Shown one piece after another: positions 50,801 to 61,600 of a stretch of DNA of 64,000 bases. The notes below the pieces were generated by a model, which did no database searches, was not told the origin of the DNA, and saw nothing but the letters and a program-made list of their open reading frames with translations. Position 1 is the first letter of the stretch. Each line of letters starts with the position of its first letter. Origin of the DNA: Owenia fusiformis. Taxonomy: Eukaryota; Annelida; Polychaeta; Sabellida; Oweniidae. The stretch is taken from contig CAIIXF020000004.1 of NCBI GenBank assembly GCA_903813345.2, forward strand, positions 25,609,985 through 25,673,984, given 5' to 3'. Made by a program: the position numbers and the translations under genes.

Positions 50801-53800
50801 TTTTGTAGTCACAAAAAAGGGTTACTCTTAGGCCCGTGGTGAGCCCCAGTGCCAAAAATCCTTCCAAAAGCATGCAGTTTGTACCATTTGAGCACTTTTC
50901 AAGTGATTTTAGGCTTCAAAGCTCCCTGGACTGAGCCCTCCCCCTGGCAAATGCTGGATAAGAGCCCGAGTCCATAGGTATTCCAAATAGAGAGCGTATT
51001 GTAGCATAATATATGAATGGGTTATTCATGAATGGGTCTGACTCACCCAGATGAGTATCTATCAAAAGTTTCTGAATTCCACAATTTGTGCAAATTTTTT
51101 TATAGTTTCCGGTGCACTAGATATTACCCAATCTGAATAGACCCAACATTGAGTGAGGTAGTTATTTTCAAATATAGTTCTTTTTCATTTCATAATTGTA
51201 CAGATTCAGTAAATACTCAATAATCCATCAAGATGTCGAGAAGTTACTAATTTATAAGTGCACTGAATCTGAATGTATTAAACCATAAACAATACACATT
51301 AATGTTTTTTTTTGAGGCTGCCAATATAAGGAGTATCTAACCATACAATTTTTGTTTTTGAGAGCCTTTGAATCTCATATCAGTGTGGGTCTTAGGATTT
51401 TTCTATCACTCGCCAAGTGGCAATCGACTGGTGTTTTCACACTCGCCAATGAAAAATTACACTCGCCACAGTGTTGCCACTGATGATAAATAAAATGTAT
51501 ACTCACAGTTGTCTTGTAAATAAAAAGAAAGTAGTATGTATATGAAAGTTCTTCAAATTGACTTTGTTCTATAATATTTAACAATGCCAAATTTCATGTT
51601 TTTCATGTTAGACAATATGGCAAGGCACTTCAATTTTACGCTCGACTCTCAATATTTACATCTGCCTGGGGCTACTGTCGAGTGGATACGACCCACACTG
51701 CATATTTACACCTGTATCTACCTTTAAGGGACTACATTGTTACTTACAGGTTTAATTCCATGCTTTTCTTCTAGTTGCTCATCTAAGATATCTTCTATAG
51801 CTTCCCGCATACCTTCTAGGAGAGTAGGGTCTTTCTTTAAAGCTTCTCTGAGTCTCAGACTTCGCGTAAGTGTCAATTCTCCCATCCCTGTTGCCCCTAA
51901 AGACCCCATTGTACTACTAGAATTAATAAGACACAAATGTTAATACATTGTACTCTATAATATCCTCACAAGGGCTCTACCTATCGCTCATTCATAGCGA
52001 GATAAAAATGGCACAAAAACACAATCAACATTACTTCTACAGTACCGTATGCTGGCTTTACCACTCATTATAAGCCTGCTTATGTTTGCAGATTTATCTT
52101 TGTCATAAATTAAAGAAATTTGGCAAGTGAGGAACAAAATAAAGATTCAAACACTGTTGCCAAACTTATGGAGGGGAGTGTATTTATTTGCTTAACTTAT
52201 GAAGGGGAGTGTATTTATTTGCTTAACCTATGAAGGGGAGTGTATTTATTTGCTAAACTTATGGAGGGGAGTGTATTTATTTGCCAAACTTATGGAGGGG
52301 AGTGTATTTATTTGCTGAACTTATGAAGGGGAGTGTATTTATTTGCTAAACTTATGGAAGGGAGTGTATTTATTTGCTAAACTTATGGAGGGGAGTGTAT
52401 TTATTTGCTTAACTTTTGGAGGGGAGTGTATTTATTTGCTGAACTTATGGAAGGGAGTGTATTTATTTGCTAAACTTATGGAGGGGAGTGTATTTATTTG
52501 CTTAACTTATGGAGGGGAGTGTATTTATTTGCTGAACTTATGGAAGGGAGTGTATTTATTTGCTAAACTTATGAAGGGGAGTTTATTTATTTGCTTAACT
52601 TATGGAGGGGAGTGTATTTATTTGCTGAACTTATGGAAGGGAGTGTATTTATTTGCTAAACTTATGGAGGGGAGTGTATTTATTTGCTTAACTTATGAAG
52701 GGGAGTGTATTTATTTGCTAAACTTATGGAGGGGAGTGTATTTATTTGCACAACTTATGGAGGGGAGTGTATTTATTTGCTGAACTTATGAAGGGGAGTG
52801 TATTTATTTGCTAAACTTATGGAAGGGAGTGTATTTATTTGCTAAACTTATGGAGGGGAGTGTATTTATTTGCTTAACTTATGGAGGGGAGTGTATTTAT
52901 TTGCTGAACTTATGGAAGGGAGTGTATTTATTTGCTAAATTTATGGAGGGGAGTGTATTTATTTGCTTAACTTATGGAGGGGAGTGTATTTATTTGCTGA
53001 ACTTATGGAAGGGAGTGTATTTATTTGCTAAACTTATGGAGGGAAGTGTATTTATTTGCTTAACTTATGGAGGGGAGTGTATTTATTTGCTAAACTTATG
53101 GAGGGGAGTGTATTTATTTGCTAAACTTATGGAGGGGAGTGTATTTATTCGCTGAACTTATGGAAGGGAGTGTATTTATTTGCTAAACTTATGGAGGGAA
53201 GTGTATTTATTTGCTTAACTTATGGAGGGGAGTGTATTTATTTGCTAAACTTATGGAAGGGAGTGTATTTATTTGCTAAACTTATGGAGGGAAGTGTATT
53301 TATTTGCTTAACTTATGGAGGGGAGTGTATTTATTTGCTGAACTTATGGAAGGGAGTGTATTTATTTGCTAAACTTATGGAAGGGAGTGTATTTATTTGC
53401 TTAACTTAAGGAGGGGAGTGTATTTATAGGTCATTCACATTGGGAGATATGCCATAAACAAACAAGGCATTAAAGTGTCTCACATATTCGATCAAAACTT
53501 GCCATGCAAACATGTTAGTCTACTTTATTGGCCCCCCTTGCTGTAACAAGGAATCCAAAACACATTAAAACGTAAACATAAACCAATTAGTCACTTCACT
53601 ATGAAAGTGGGGGTGTTAGCAAATGTATTAGCAGAATACGCTGTGTGCATGGACTAGCACAATATCAGTGGTCATTTACTGTGTCAACTTAGTAACCCTT
53701 GCATATCGTGCTCACTCAAGTATTGAATAATTTTTTTATGATCTAAATGTTTGTGGTTTATAAAAAATGTGATATGTTTTAGTTAGAAATACATTAATTA

Positions 53801-56800
53801 ATATATTCATTCAAAAAGCACTAGAATGCGGGAAGAAAGAGCAATGGTGCCAAAATGCAGACAGAATTTACCGTAAGGGTTTCAAACATATCTGGACACA
53901 ATCATACATGTACTTCATGTGTACTGTTATTTTTAGTGCTGTATTTATAGATATAATGTCACATATTAAAATCATAATTCCAGCAATGACTTCGAATTCG
54001 GAACCGCACCCATATCACATTTTTCTTCAATAACTCCAAACATGTGTAAACATTGACCATGTGCATATAAATTCAGATTTCACGAGCTCTTTCCTATTCG
54101 AGTACCTCATACACCCCTGCATGGATTTGAGTTGGATTCGCCTTTTATACGTGAGCCGGTACACATCGCAAATGCTGATTGGATAAAGATTGCGAGAATC
54201 TTTAACATGCAAAATGTCACCGCCTACCATTTGTTACAGATACCGAAGACTGAACACCAACCACCAAACACCAACTGCCAAACATCAACCACTGAAGAGC
54301 AACCACAAGATACCATTCACAAAAAAGTTGGAGACTTTAACAAAATGTCACCACTTGTGATGGTGACATGGAATCAATACTTATTGTGAAATTGTGGCTT
54401 ACCTTAGGGTGTTAGTCTTGGCAAAAATAAATTGCAATGCTTCTTATGCATACCTGCCAACCTACCGTATTTTTACGGGAATCTACCGTAAATTTTTCGT
54501 TTTTTCGTAACAAATGACAAACTACCGTAAAAAAATACTTTTTTTTCCCCGTAAAAACGCCCGTAAAAAAATCTACCGTATTTTTTTCCGAAATCAACCG
54601 TAAATCTTTTTTTAAAAACTTGTTTATTCCACGAGAACGGCCGTAAAATCGACCGTAAATTTGTGAAAATCTACCGTAAATTTTCGAAAATCTACCATAT
54701 TTCTTCTAAAATCAACAGTATTTTTGTTCAAACTACCGTAAAATTTCCCGTTATTGTTGGGAAATGCTGAAAAATTGAAGTCTTCCTGTACTGTCCCTGT
54801 AATATTCCTTCACCAGCCCGAATATAAATAGGTATCGGCAGGTCTGTGGTTATCAGGTTATTGCACATTTATAAGTAAGCTTGCGTGTAATCAGTCCAAA
54901 CACCAACTACCAAGGCTAGAAAGAATTCTTTCTGCCATGATTTTTGTAGTTAACCAAACCCTTTTGTACACAGATCTTTATTCCGAATGCAACAAAAATA
55001 TGATTTTAGTTGCTCTTCATCTAAATAAATGAGTGGAAATGACAAAAACTACTTGTTTTAGCGTATGAAATATGCGTAGTTTGATTTGTTATGATCAGTA
55101 ATGAACGCCAAATATAAATTATACATAGTTTAATCAATTTGTTTACAGTACGATAAAATATTGTATTTTTCCATCAGAACACATTATATCAGTAACAAAT
55201 ACATAATTAAAAAATAAAGCATTGAGTTTTGGTTTATTATAAAAGTATTGTGGTATCCGAATCTGAACGATGTCTCAGGGGAAAGGTTTCGGCAAATGCT
55301 CATAACAGATTATTTTTAAAAGACAATTGATCTGTACTTATTTTCTATTTGTGCCAGACAAACACATTGATATCATTAGAGACTTGCGAGTGAACAAATC
55401 AATATTTAATACCATATGATTCCAATGTTATATGAATATTATGTCTGTCATTTCAATTCGTTAAAGTGATAGATCATCTAAGATGGTGAGTAAAAACGTG
55501 CAAATTTGTATTTCAGTAAATGTTTCATTGGTATTTCCAAACATCCTGAAATCTAAAAAAAACTGGTTAGAAGGTGAATAAAAGTGGAGATATGAATATT
55601 GTGTTCGTATTTTGAATCAATCTAGATTTATTGTAAAAGAGTTGTAAAAGAGTTGTATTCATATACATGTACAGTACATTTTGCTGAAACATTAAAATCC
55701 AAAGTTGCTGTCAGTCCATTGTAGGCATGGTAAATGAAGAATAAAAAGTGTGTAGTATCTATTTTTCTTGAAAATAATAGTTTCGTATAATTCTCAGGTG
55801 GTAGTTCTGCTTTACAAACTGTAATTATCAAAAGCACTCTTGCAGTAAAATATGTATTCACAATAACAAAAACAATATGACCACGTAAACATTGTATTAA
55901 TATAGAAAACCGCATTGTATAATTAGGTTTAACTACCGCATTTTTTCAAAATCTACCGAAAAATACCGCATTTTGGCAAATCTTCCGCAAAAGTACCAGT
56001 TTTTCAAAAAATTACCGTAAAAAGGACCGCATTTTTTCAAAATCTTCCGAAAAAGTACCGTTTTTTTTAAATATTACCGTAAAAACTACCGCAATTTTCA
56101 AAATCTACCGTAAAAATACCACATTTTTTCAAAATTTTCCGCAAACTACCGGTTTTTCAAAAAACTACCGCATTTTTTCAAAATCTACCGTAAAACTACC
56201 GCATTTTTTCAGAATCTTTCGCAAAACTACCGGTTTTTCAAATAACTACCGTAAAAACTACCGCATTTTTTCTAAATCTTCCGCAAAACTACCGCTTTTT
56301 TCAAATTTCTACCGCAAAATTACACTTTTTTCAAAAATCTACCCCAAACCTCTGAAACTACAGTATATTTTAAAAATCTACCGCAAAAACTACCGTATTT
56401 TTTAAAATCTACCGCAAAAACTACCGTTTTTTAAAATCTACCGCAAAAACTACCGTTTTTTTAAATCTACCGCAAAAACTACCGTTTTTTTTTAAAAATC
56501 TACCGCAAAAACTACCGCAATTTTGTTGAAAAATACCGCAAAACTACCGTATTTTGAAAAAATCTACCGCAAAAATACAGCATTTTTAAAAAAATCTACC
56601 GCAAAATTTTGGTCTTAGGTTGGCAGGTATGCTTATGGGAGTTAGTTATGGCATAAACAAATATGCTTGTTATGAAATTGCACTTACCTTGGGGTGTTAG
56701 TCTTGGCATAAACAAATATGCTTGTTATGACATTGTGGCTTACCCTAAAGTGTTAGTCTTGGCATAAACAAATATGCTAGTTATGACATTGTGGCTTACC

Positions 56801-58644
56801 CTAAAGTGTTAGTCTTGGCATAAACAAATATGCTTGTTATGACATTGTGGCTTACCCTAAAGTGTTAGTCTTGGCATAAACAAATATGCTAGTTATGACA
56901 TTGTGGCTTACCCTAAAGTGTTAGTCTTGGCATAAACAAATATGCTTGTTATGACATTGTGGCTTACCCTAAAGTGTTAGTCTTGGCATAAACAAATATG
57001 CTTGTTATGACATTGTGGCTTACCCTAAAGTGTTAGTCTTGACATAAACAAATATGCTTGTTATGACATTGTGGCTTACCCTAAAGTGTTAGTCTTGGCA
57101 TAAACAAATATGCTTGTTATGACATTGTGGCTTACCCTAAAGTGTTAGTCTTGGCATAAACAAATATGCTAGTTATGACATTGTGGCTTACCCTAAAGTG
57201 TTAGTCTTGGCGTAAACAAATATGCTTGTTATGACATTGTGGCTTACCCTAAAGTGTTAGTCTTGGCATAAACAAATATGCTTGTTATGACATTGTGGCT
57301 TACCCTAAAGTGTTAGTCTTGGCATAAACAAATATGCTTGTTATGACATTGTGGCTTACCCTAAAGTGTTAGTCTTGGCATAAACAAATATGCTTGTTAT
57401 GACATTGTGGCTTACCCTAAAGTGTTAGTCTTGGCATAAACAAATATGCTTGTTATGACATTGTGGCTTACCCTAAAGTGTTAGTCTTGGCATAAACAAA
57501 TATGCTAGTTATGACATTGTGGCTTACCCTAAAGTGTTAGTCTTGGCGTAAACAAATATGCTTGTTATGACATTGTGGCTTACCCTAAAGTGTTAGTCTT
57601 GGCATAAACAAATATGCTTGTTATGACATTGTGGCTTACCCTAAAGTGTTAGTCTTGGCATAAACAAATATGCTTGTTATGACATTGTGGCTTACCCTAA
57701 AGTGTTAGTCTTGACATAAACAAATATGCTTGTTATGACATTGTGGCTTACCCTAAAGTGTTAGTCTTGGCATAAACAAATATGCTTGTTATGACATTGT
57801 GGCTTACCCTAAAGTGTTAGTCTTGGCATAAACAAATATGCTTGTTATGACATTGTGGCTTACCCTAAAGTGTTAGTCTTGACATAAACAAATATGCTTG
57901 TTATGACATTGTGGCTTACCCTAAAGTGTTAGTCTTGGCATAAACAAATATGCTTGTTATGACATTGTGGCTTACCCTAAAGTGTTAGTCTTGGCATAAA
58001 CAAATATGCTTGTTATGACATTGTGGCTTACCCTAAAGTGTTAGTCTTGGCATAAACAAATATGCTTGTTATGACATTGTGGCTTACCCTAAAGTGTTAG
58101 TCTTGGCATAAACAAATATGCTTGTTATGACATTGTGGCTTACCCTAAAGTGTTAGTCTTGGCATAAACAAATATGCTAGTTATGTCATTGTGGCTTACC
58201 CTAAAGTGTTAGTCTTGACATAAACAAATATGCTAGTTATGACATTGTGGCTTACCCTAAAGTGTTAGTCTTGGCATAAACAAATATGCTAGTTATGACA
58301 TTGTGGCTTACCCTAAAGTGTTAGTCTTGGCATAAACAAATATGCTAGTTATGACATTGTGGCTTACCCTAAAGTGTTAGTCTTGGCATAAACAAATATG
58401 CTTGTTATGACATTGTGGCTTACCCTAAAGTGTTAGTCTTGGCATAAACAAATATGCTAGTTATGATATTGTGGCTTACCCTAAAGTGTTAGTCTTGGCA
58501 TAAACAAATATGCTTGTTATGACATTGTGGCTTACCCTAGAGTATTAGTCTTGGCATTTCTATCAGAGTCACTGGACAAGTCCAACTCAGAGCTTTCTCC
58601 ATCTTCCACATCAGAATCTTCAAACAATTCAGAGTCAGTAGGTC
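26832..58644 (-). CDS. DZIP1: DZIP1-like ciliary / Hedgehog pathway protein (N-terminus beyond right edge)
   Basis: Eleven exons chain in phase on minus with GT-AG introns: 58644-58536, 51916-51748, 50762-50682, 50033-49934, 49461-49311, 48843-48547, 33983-33872, 33127-33026, 32348-32248, 30917-30832, 26941-26832 (stop TAG). They give 471 residues. Order: acidic start (SELFEDSDVEDGESS); helical LREALKKDPTLLEGMREAI and DEQLEEKHGI; basic FFDIRQQMLREVDRIAKER; proline-rich SH3-type APPPRPAPRTP; long acidic/serine stretch; DDWSVSSLG; NTYGTSVWGSS; acidic end SWDSDEDLDLDDL. The helical motif, basic segment, Ser-rich middle and WDSD tail match my recollection of the C-terminal half of DZIP1/DZIP1L, which act at the basal body in ciliogenesis and Gli signalling. 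The family call is recognition, not a search. The diagnostic zinc finger would be upstream, outside the window. The 14.6 kb intron 33984-48546 holds two antisense BTB genes. Confidence 0.72.
27365..27530. repeat. ~32-bp minisatellite, 5 copies
   Basis: The unit is CCTTATATGGTACCGAAGCC plus TTATTAATATAT. It follows a TACAGGGTGTTCGTAAAGTA transposon-type end at 27245. It lies in the last DZIP1-like intron. Confidence 0.85.
27690..28475. mobile_element. Tigger/pogo-like element swollen by a 67-bp minisatellite
   Basis: The left end AGTAAAACCTGTCTAATCTG and right end GATACAGGTTTCACTGTA are the inverted CAGTNAAACC type. Inside, at about 27735-28400, the 67-bp unit (AGACCAGTCAAAAGTGTTCT, GAATAGCAGGTGTTCATATT, TCAGTCTTTTAATATGGG) repeats about ten times with hardly any variation, so the expansion is recent. 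Confidence 0.8.
28914..29079. mobile_element. Small Tigger/pogo-like MITE (relative of 10297-10543)
   Basis: It starts TACAGTGAAACCCGTAAAGT and ends GCACTTTGCCAAGTTTTATT, with AGTGGAACAC repeats between, as in the copy at 10297. Confidence 0.55.
29901..30080. mobile_element. 180-bp MITE with GGCATAGCCAGTG / GGCTACGCC ends
   Basis: The left end AGGCATAGCCAGTGGGGGTG and right end CTGGCTACGCCCCTGCT are imperfect inverted repeats. GATCGCACCCCCC repeats inside. The frames on either strand have no known product. Confidence 0.65.
30081..30831. other. Intron of DZIP1-like gene without further features
   Basis: AT-rich DNA in which I see no gene or clear repeat. AATACAGGGTGTCCC at about 30807, beside the 30832 donor, resembles a DNA-transposon terminus. 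Confidence 0.4.
31520..32205. repeat. 19-20-bp minisatellite, about 35 copies
   Basis: The unit is CTATATACATTTGCCTCAC or CTATATACATTTTTCCTCAC. It ends about 40 bases from the donor of exon 32348-32248. On minus every unit reads TATAGGTGAGG, which fits a 5' splice site consensus. The long 'proteins' in three frames are artefacts. Confidence 0.95.
33026..33627 (-). repeat. 96-bp in-frame duplication of a DZIP1-like exon start with its 3' splice site
   Basis: The coding exon 33127-33026 begins after TTTTACAG with GGAAGGGGAAATGG (GRGNGKPPAGG). Five further copies of the acceptor plus about 75 exon bases lie upstream, with acceptors at about 33223, 33319, 33415, 33511 and 33609. The period of 96 and the lack of stops leave one frame open from 33535 to 33008. 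The outermost copy is out of frame. Use of different acceptors would add 0 to 4 repeats of 32 residues. Confidence 0.9.
34876..35951 (+). CDS. BTB/POZ domain protein, C-terminus replaced
   Basis: Exons 34876-35140 and 35635-35951 join in phase (EFTG/D) to give 193 residues. The BTB domain is clear: SDIVLISDSNEKVYASKAVL, SPVFKAMFNSEF, KSEIPLPGKSTEDLVYFMEA, HPLTWIEF, then LLRLGREYQVDKLMKKC. It matches the gene at 38827 closely up to HPWFPR (about 35851), after which unrelated sequence of the 35852-36240 block takes over and ends at TGA. It thus lacks the last 100 or so residues of its paralogue and is a truncated duplicate, possibly still expressed. It lies antisense in an intron of the DZIP1-like gene. 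BTB proteins of this short kind dimerise and often adapt substrates to CUL3. That role is inferred from the domain only. Confidence 0.82.
35852..36240. mobile_element. Insertion block replacing the BTB1 3' end
   Basis: The block opens ATTTCTGCGGCCAGTAAC, with CTACGCTCGCCG near the left and CTACGCTCGCCGCAGAAAT near the right. It carries several ATTTCTGCG-type strings in both orientations. It is richer in CpG than its surroundings. The boundaries on the right are vague. Confidence 0.5.
36257..36840. repeat. ~190-bp tandem repeat, 3 copies
   Basis: Each unit contains TTTTTAGGGCC(T/C)TA, AAAATTTGGCCTTAAATT, AAGGCCCAAAAAGGTCAA and TTTTTTCTGGGCCCATCCTA or close variants. No coding sequence is supported. 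Confidence 0.8.
36870..37723. mobile_element. ~850-bp foldback element with ~390-bp arms
   Basis: TATACGCAGCTAACGAAAAT at the left is mirrored by ATTTTCGTTAGCTGCGTATA at the right. The arms stay over 90% alike by eye through ACCGGCACGGGTCAAAAGCT and GACGCGCGTTTGATTTTATA to a short unique centre near 37270-37330. The flanking TA on both sides is compatible with a Tc1/mariner-type MITE. A double-stranded RNA hairpin would form if transcribed. Confidence 0.85.
38827..40286 (+). CDS. BTB/POZ domain protein, intact paralogue
   Basis: Exons 38827-39088 and 39745-40286 join in phase to give 267 residues ending GATSIHHYNKV. The BTB domain covers about residues 15-115 (GDIILISDTDERVYASKSVL, SPVFKTMFNSDF, IPLPGKTTEDLVCFMEAIHP, DVLLRLSDEYQVDKLMKKC). 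A helical segment follows (SLENFIRANEYEFEDVKKD, WFPRLQQNHLMEIMRKKLAM), then a Cys- and Lys-rich tail I do not recognise. It is a tandem duplicate of the gene at 34876, same strand, about 4 kb apart, and both sit antisense in a DZIP1-like intron. The ATG has AAAAA before it and good context. Function is unknown beyond the BTB fold; a CUL3 adaptor role is possible. Confidence 0.87.
41164..42424 (+). mobile_element. Tigger/pogo-like transposon remnant with TA TSD
   Basis: The ends CAGTAAAACCTGTATATCTG and CGGATTAGACAGGTTTTACTG are inverted and flanked by TA. The host sequence repeats at about 42570-42640 without the insert (TTGTAAATATAAGGTTTC), an internal empty site. At 41903-42064 on + a 53-codon frame ends in a stop and reads DILNALDILKDYTSS ... 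LLEEDIYSNI ... KKQTTMKDFFKQK, which is like the C-terminal tail of Tigger-family transposases. The catalytic domain is deleted. Confidence 0.85.
43124..43620. mobile_element. Second Tigger-like remnant in the foldback left arm
   Basis: The left end ACAGTAAAATCTCTCTAATC and the right side GTGTTCAGATTAGTCAGGTG resemble the termini at 41164 and 27690. The right terminus is eroded and the interior has no frame. Confidence 0.55.
44133..44690 (-). mobile_element. mariner/Tc1-like transposase remnant with long inverted ends
   Basis: The outer parts mirror each other (ACTCCCTGATATTTC left, AAATATCAGGGAGTCATT right; TTACAGCACTTT and AAAGTGCTGTAA). On minus, 44515-44318 reads RRPKCPYQWGYGREKVYEND and LRTIADLKSEIICIIQVIP, recalling the C-terminal 'WGYLKDKVY...LKEEI...IP' region of mariner-type transposases. 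The catalytic residues are missing, so it is dead. Confidence 0.65.
47390..48546. other. Intron without gene, next to the DZIP1-like acidic exon
   Basis: A 190-base stretch at about 47870-48095 has inverted ends (AGCAGGGCTCTCACCAGGCT and CCTGGTGAGAGCCCTG), a likely small MITE. The rest is plain AT-rich sequence. Confidence 0.5.
50393..50520 (+). mobile_element. Copy of the TGTCACCACC MITE family
   Basis: It runs from AAATGTCACCACCAGCCATT, through CCACCAAAAAGTTGGAGACT, to AAAATGTCACCACTTCTAAT. It lies between two DZIP1-like exons and is related to 5515-5645 and 54205-54370. Confidence 0.65.
50831..50972. mobile_element. Short MITE related to 24590-24774
   Basis: It opens AGGCCCGTGGTGAGCC, contains CATGCAGTTTGTACCATTTG and AGCACTTTTCAAGTGATTTT, and closes GCTGGATAAGAGCCCGAG. 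The ends are weakly inverted. Confidence 0.5.
52154..53430. repeat. 31-bp satellite derived from a transposon terminus, about 41 copies
   Basis: The monomer is AACTTATGGAGGGGAGTGTA plus TTTATTTGCTA. The first unit at 52154 reads GTTGCCAAACTTATGGAGG, as at 21149 and in the inverted end of the MITE at 21451-21686. Because 31 is not a multiple of three, a 93-base super-period keeps frames open; they are not genes. Confidence 0.93.
54205..54370 (+). mobile_element. Copy of the TGTCACCACC MITE family with CCAACCACC run
   Basis: It starts AAATGTCACCGCCTACCATT, continues with a CACCAACCACCAAACACCAA run, and ends AAAATGTCACCACTTGTGAT. It is the longest of the three related copies. Confidence 0.6.
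54385..58552. repeat. 56-bp satellite carrying the exon donor site, about 34 copies plus one outlier
   Basis: The monomer is CATAAACAAATATGCTTGTT, ATGACATTGTGGCTTACCCT, AAAGTGTTAGTCTTGG. On minus each unit reads GCCAAGACTAACACTTTAGG followed by GTAAGC, which is the last 20 or so bases and donor of exon 58644-58536. The main array is 56638-58552. One diverged unit at 54385-54440 is separated from it by the element at 54449-56631. Confidence 0.95.
54449..56631. mobile_element. 2.2-kb element with CATACCTGCCAACC ends, built of ACCG(T/C)AAAA motifs
   Basis: The termini CATACCTGCCAACCTACCGT and AGGTTGGCAGGTATG are inverted. CTTATG lies on both sides (54443-54448 and 56632-56637). The flanks rejoin as the 56-bp satellite, so it inserted into that array. 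At both ends the interior is a degenerate tandem of CTACCGTAAAAA / CTACCGCAAAAA strings (54465-54760 and 55930-56600) around about 1.1 kb of unique AT-rich DNA. The termini resemble hAT-type elements, but the 6-base duplication does not settle this. Confidence 0.8.
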
Positions 58645-61600
58645 CTATGGAAAACAGAATATGGTATGTTAATATGTTGTGTTAAGCATGTACAAATAAG
58701 GCATGACGAATATGTTGCATATTGTCAATATACAAAGCAGTTCAGAGTCAGTAGGTCCTATGGAATACAGAATATGGTATGTTAATTAGTTGTGTTAAGC
58801 ATGTACAAATAAGGCATGACGAATATGTTGCATATTGTCAATATACAAAGCAGTTCAGAGTCAGTAGGTCCTATGGAATACAGAATATGGCATGTTAATA
58901 TGTTGTGTTAAGCATGTACAAATAAGGCATGACGAATATGTTGCATACTGTCAATATACAAAGCAGTTCAGAGTCAGTAGGTCCTATGGAATACAGAATA
59001 TGGTATGTTAATATGTTGTGTTAAGCATGTACAAATAAGGCATGACGAATATGTTGCATATTGTCAATATACAAGGCAGTTCAGAGTCAGTAGGTCCTAT
59101 GGAATACAGAATATGGCATGTTAATGATTTGTGTAAAGCATGTACAAATAAGGCATGACGAATATGTTGCATACTGTCAATATACAAAGCAGTTCAGAGT
59201 CAGTAGGTCCTATGGAATACAGAATATGGCATGTTAATATGTTGCGTAAAGCATGTACAAATATGGCATGACGAATATGTTGCATACTGTCAATATACAA
59301 GGCAGTTCAGAGCCAGTAGGTCCTATGGAATACAGAATATGGCATGTTAATGATTTGTGTAAAGCATGTACAAATAAGGCATGACGAATATGTTGCATAT
59401 TGTCAATATACAAAGCAGTTCAGAGTCAGTAGGTCCTATGGAATACAGAATATGGCATGTTAATATGTTGTGTTAAGCATGTACAAATAAGGCATGACGA
59501 ATATGTTGCATATTGTCAATATACAAGGCAGTTCAGAGTCAGTAGGTCCTATGGAATACAGAATATGGCATGTTAATATGTTGTGTTAAGCATGTACAAA
59601 TAAGGCATGACGAATATGTTGCATATTGTCAATATACAAGGCAGTTCAGAGTCAGTAGGTCCTATGGAATACAGAATATGGCATGTTAATATGTTGTGTT
59701 AAGCATGTACAAATAAGGCATGATGAATATGTTGCATATTGTCAATATACAAAGCAGTTCAGAGTCAGTAGGTCCTATGGAATACAGAATATGGCATGTT
59801 AATATGTTGTGTTAAGCATGTACAAATAAGGCATGACGAATATGTTGCATATTGTCAATATACAAGGCAGTTCAGAGTCAGTAGGTCCTATGGAATACAG
59901 AATATGGCATGTTAATATGTTGTGTTAAGCATGTACAAATAAGGCATGACGAATATGTTGCATATTGTCAATATACAAAGCAGTTCAGAGTCAGTAGGTC
60001 CTATGGAATACAGAATATGGTATGTTAATATGTTGTGTTAAGCATGTACAAATAAGGCATGACGAATATGTTGCATATTGTCAATATACAAGGCAGTTCA
60101 GAGTCAGTAGGTCCTATGGAATACAGAATATGGTATGTTAATATGTTGTGTTAAGCATGTACAAATAAGGCATGACGAATATGTTGCATATTGTCAATAT
60201 ACAAGGCAGTTCAGAGTCAGTAGGTCCTATGGAATACAGAATATGGCATGTTAATATGTTGTGTTAAGCATGTACAAATAAGGCATGACGAATATGTTGC
60301 ATATTGTCAATATACAAAGCAGTTCAGAGTCAGTAGGTCCAATGGAATACAGAATATGGCATGTTAATGAGTTGTGTTAAGCATGTACAAATAAGGCATG
60401 ACGAATATGTTGCATATTGTCAATATACAAAGCAGTTCAGTCAGTAGGTCCTATGGAATACAGAATATGGTATGTTAATATGTTGTGTTAAGCATGTACA
60501 AATAAGGCATGACGAATATGTTGCATACTGTCAATATACAAAGCAGTTCAGAGTCAGTAGGTCCTATGGAATACAGAATATGGCATGTTAATGATTTGTG
60601 TAAAGCATGTACAAATAAGGCATGACGAATATGTTGCATATTGTCAATATACAAGGCAGTTCAGAGTCAGTAGGTCCTATGGAATACAGAATATGGCATG
60701 TTAATGATTTGTGTTAAGCATGTACAAATAAGGCATGACGAATATGTTGCATATTGTCAATATACAAAGCAGTTCAGAGTCAGTAGGTCCTATGGAAAAC
60801 AGAATATGGCATGTTAATGATTTGTGTTAAGCATGTACAAATAAAGCATGACAAATATGTTGCATATTGTCAATATACAAAGCAGTTCAGAGTCAGTAGG
60901 TCCTATGGAAAACAGAATATGGTATGTTAATATGTTGTGTTAAGCATGTACAAATAAGGCATGACAAATATGTTGCATATTGTCAATATACAAAGCAGTT
61001 CAGAGTCAGTAGGTCCTATGGAAAACAGAATATGGTATGTTAATATGTTGTGTTAAGCATGTACAAATAAGGCATGACAAATATGTTGCATATTGTCAAT
61101 ATACAAAGCAGTTCAGAGTCAGTAGGTCCTATGGAAAACAGAATATGGTATGTTAATATGTTGTGTTAAGCATGTACAAATAAGGCATGACAAATATGTT
61201 GCATATTGTCAATATACAAAGCAGTTCAGAGTCAGTAGGTCCTATGGAAAACAGAATATGGTATGTTAATATGTTGTGTTAAGCATGTACAAATAAGGCA
61301 TGACAAATATGTTGCATATTGTCAATATACAAAGCAGTTCAGAGTCAGTAGGTCCTATGGAATACAGAATATGGTATGTTAATGATTTGTGTTTAGCATG
61401 TACGCATGACGAATATGTTGCATACTGTCAATATACAAAGCAGTTCAGAGTCAGTAGGTCCTATGGAAAACAGAATATGGTATGTTAATATGTTGTGTTA
61501 AGCATGTACAAATAAGGCATGACAAATATGTTGCATATTGTCAATATACAAAGCAGTTCAGAGTCAGTAGGTCCTATGGAAAACAGAATATGGTATGTTA

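Noticed and set aside
52343-53409. Three long frames with 'LNLWKGVYLFAKLMEGSVF'
   Set aside because: A 31-base monomer gives a 93-base coding-like period; three frames in one array have the same peptide, so it is not a gene.
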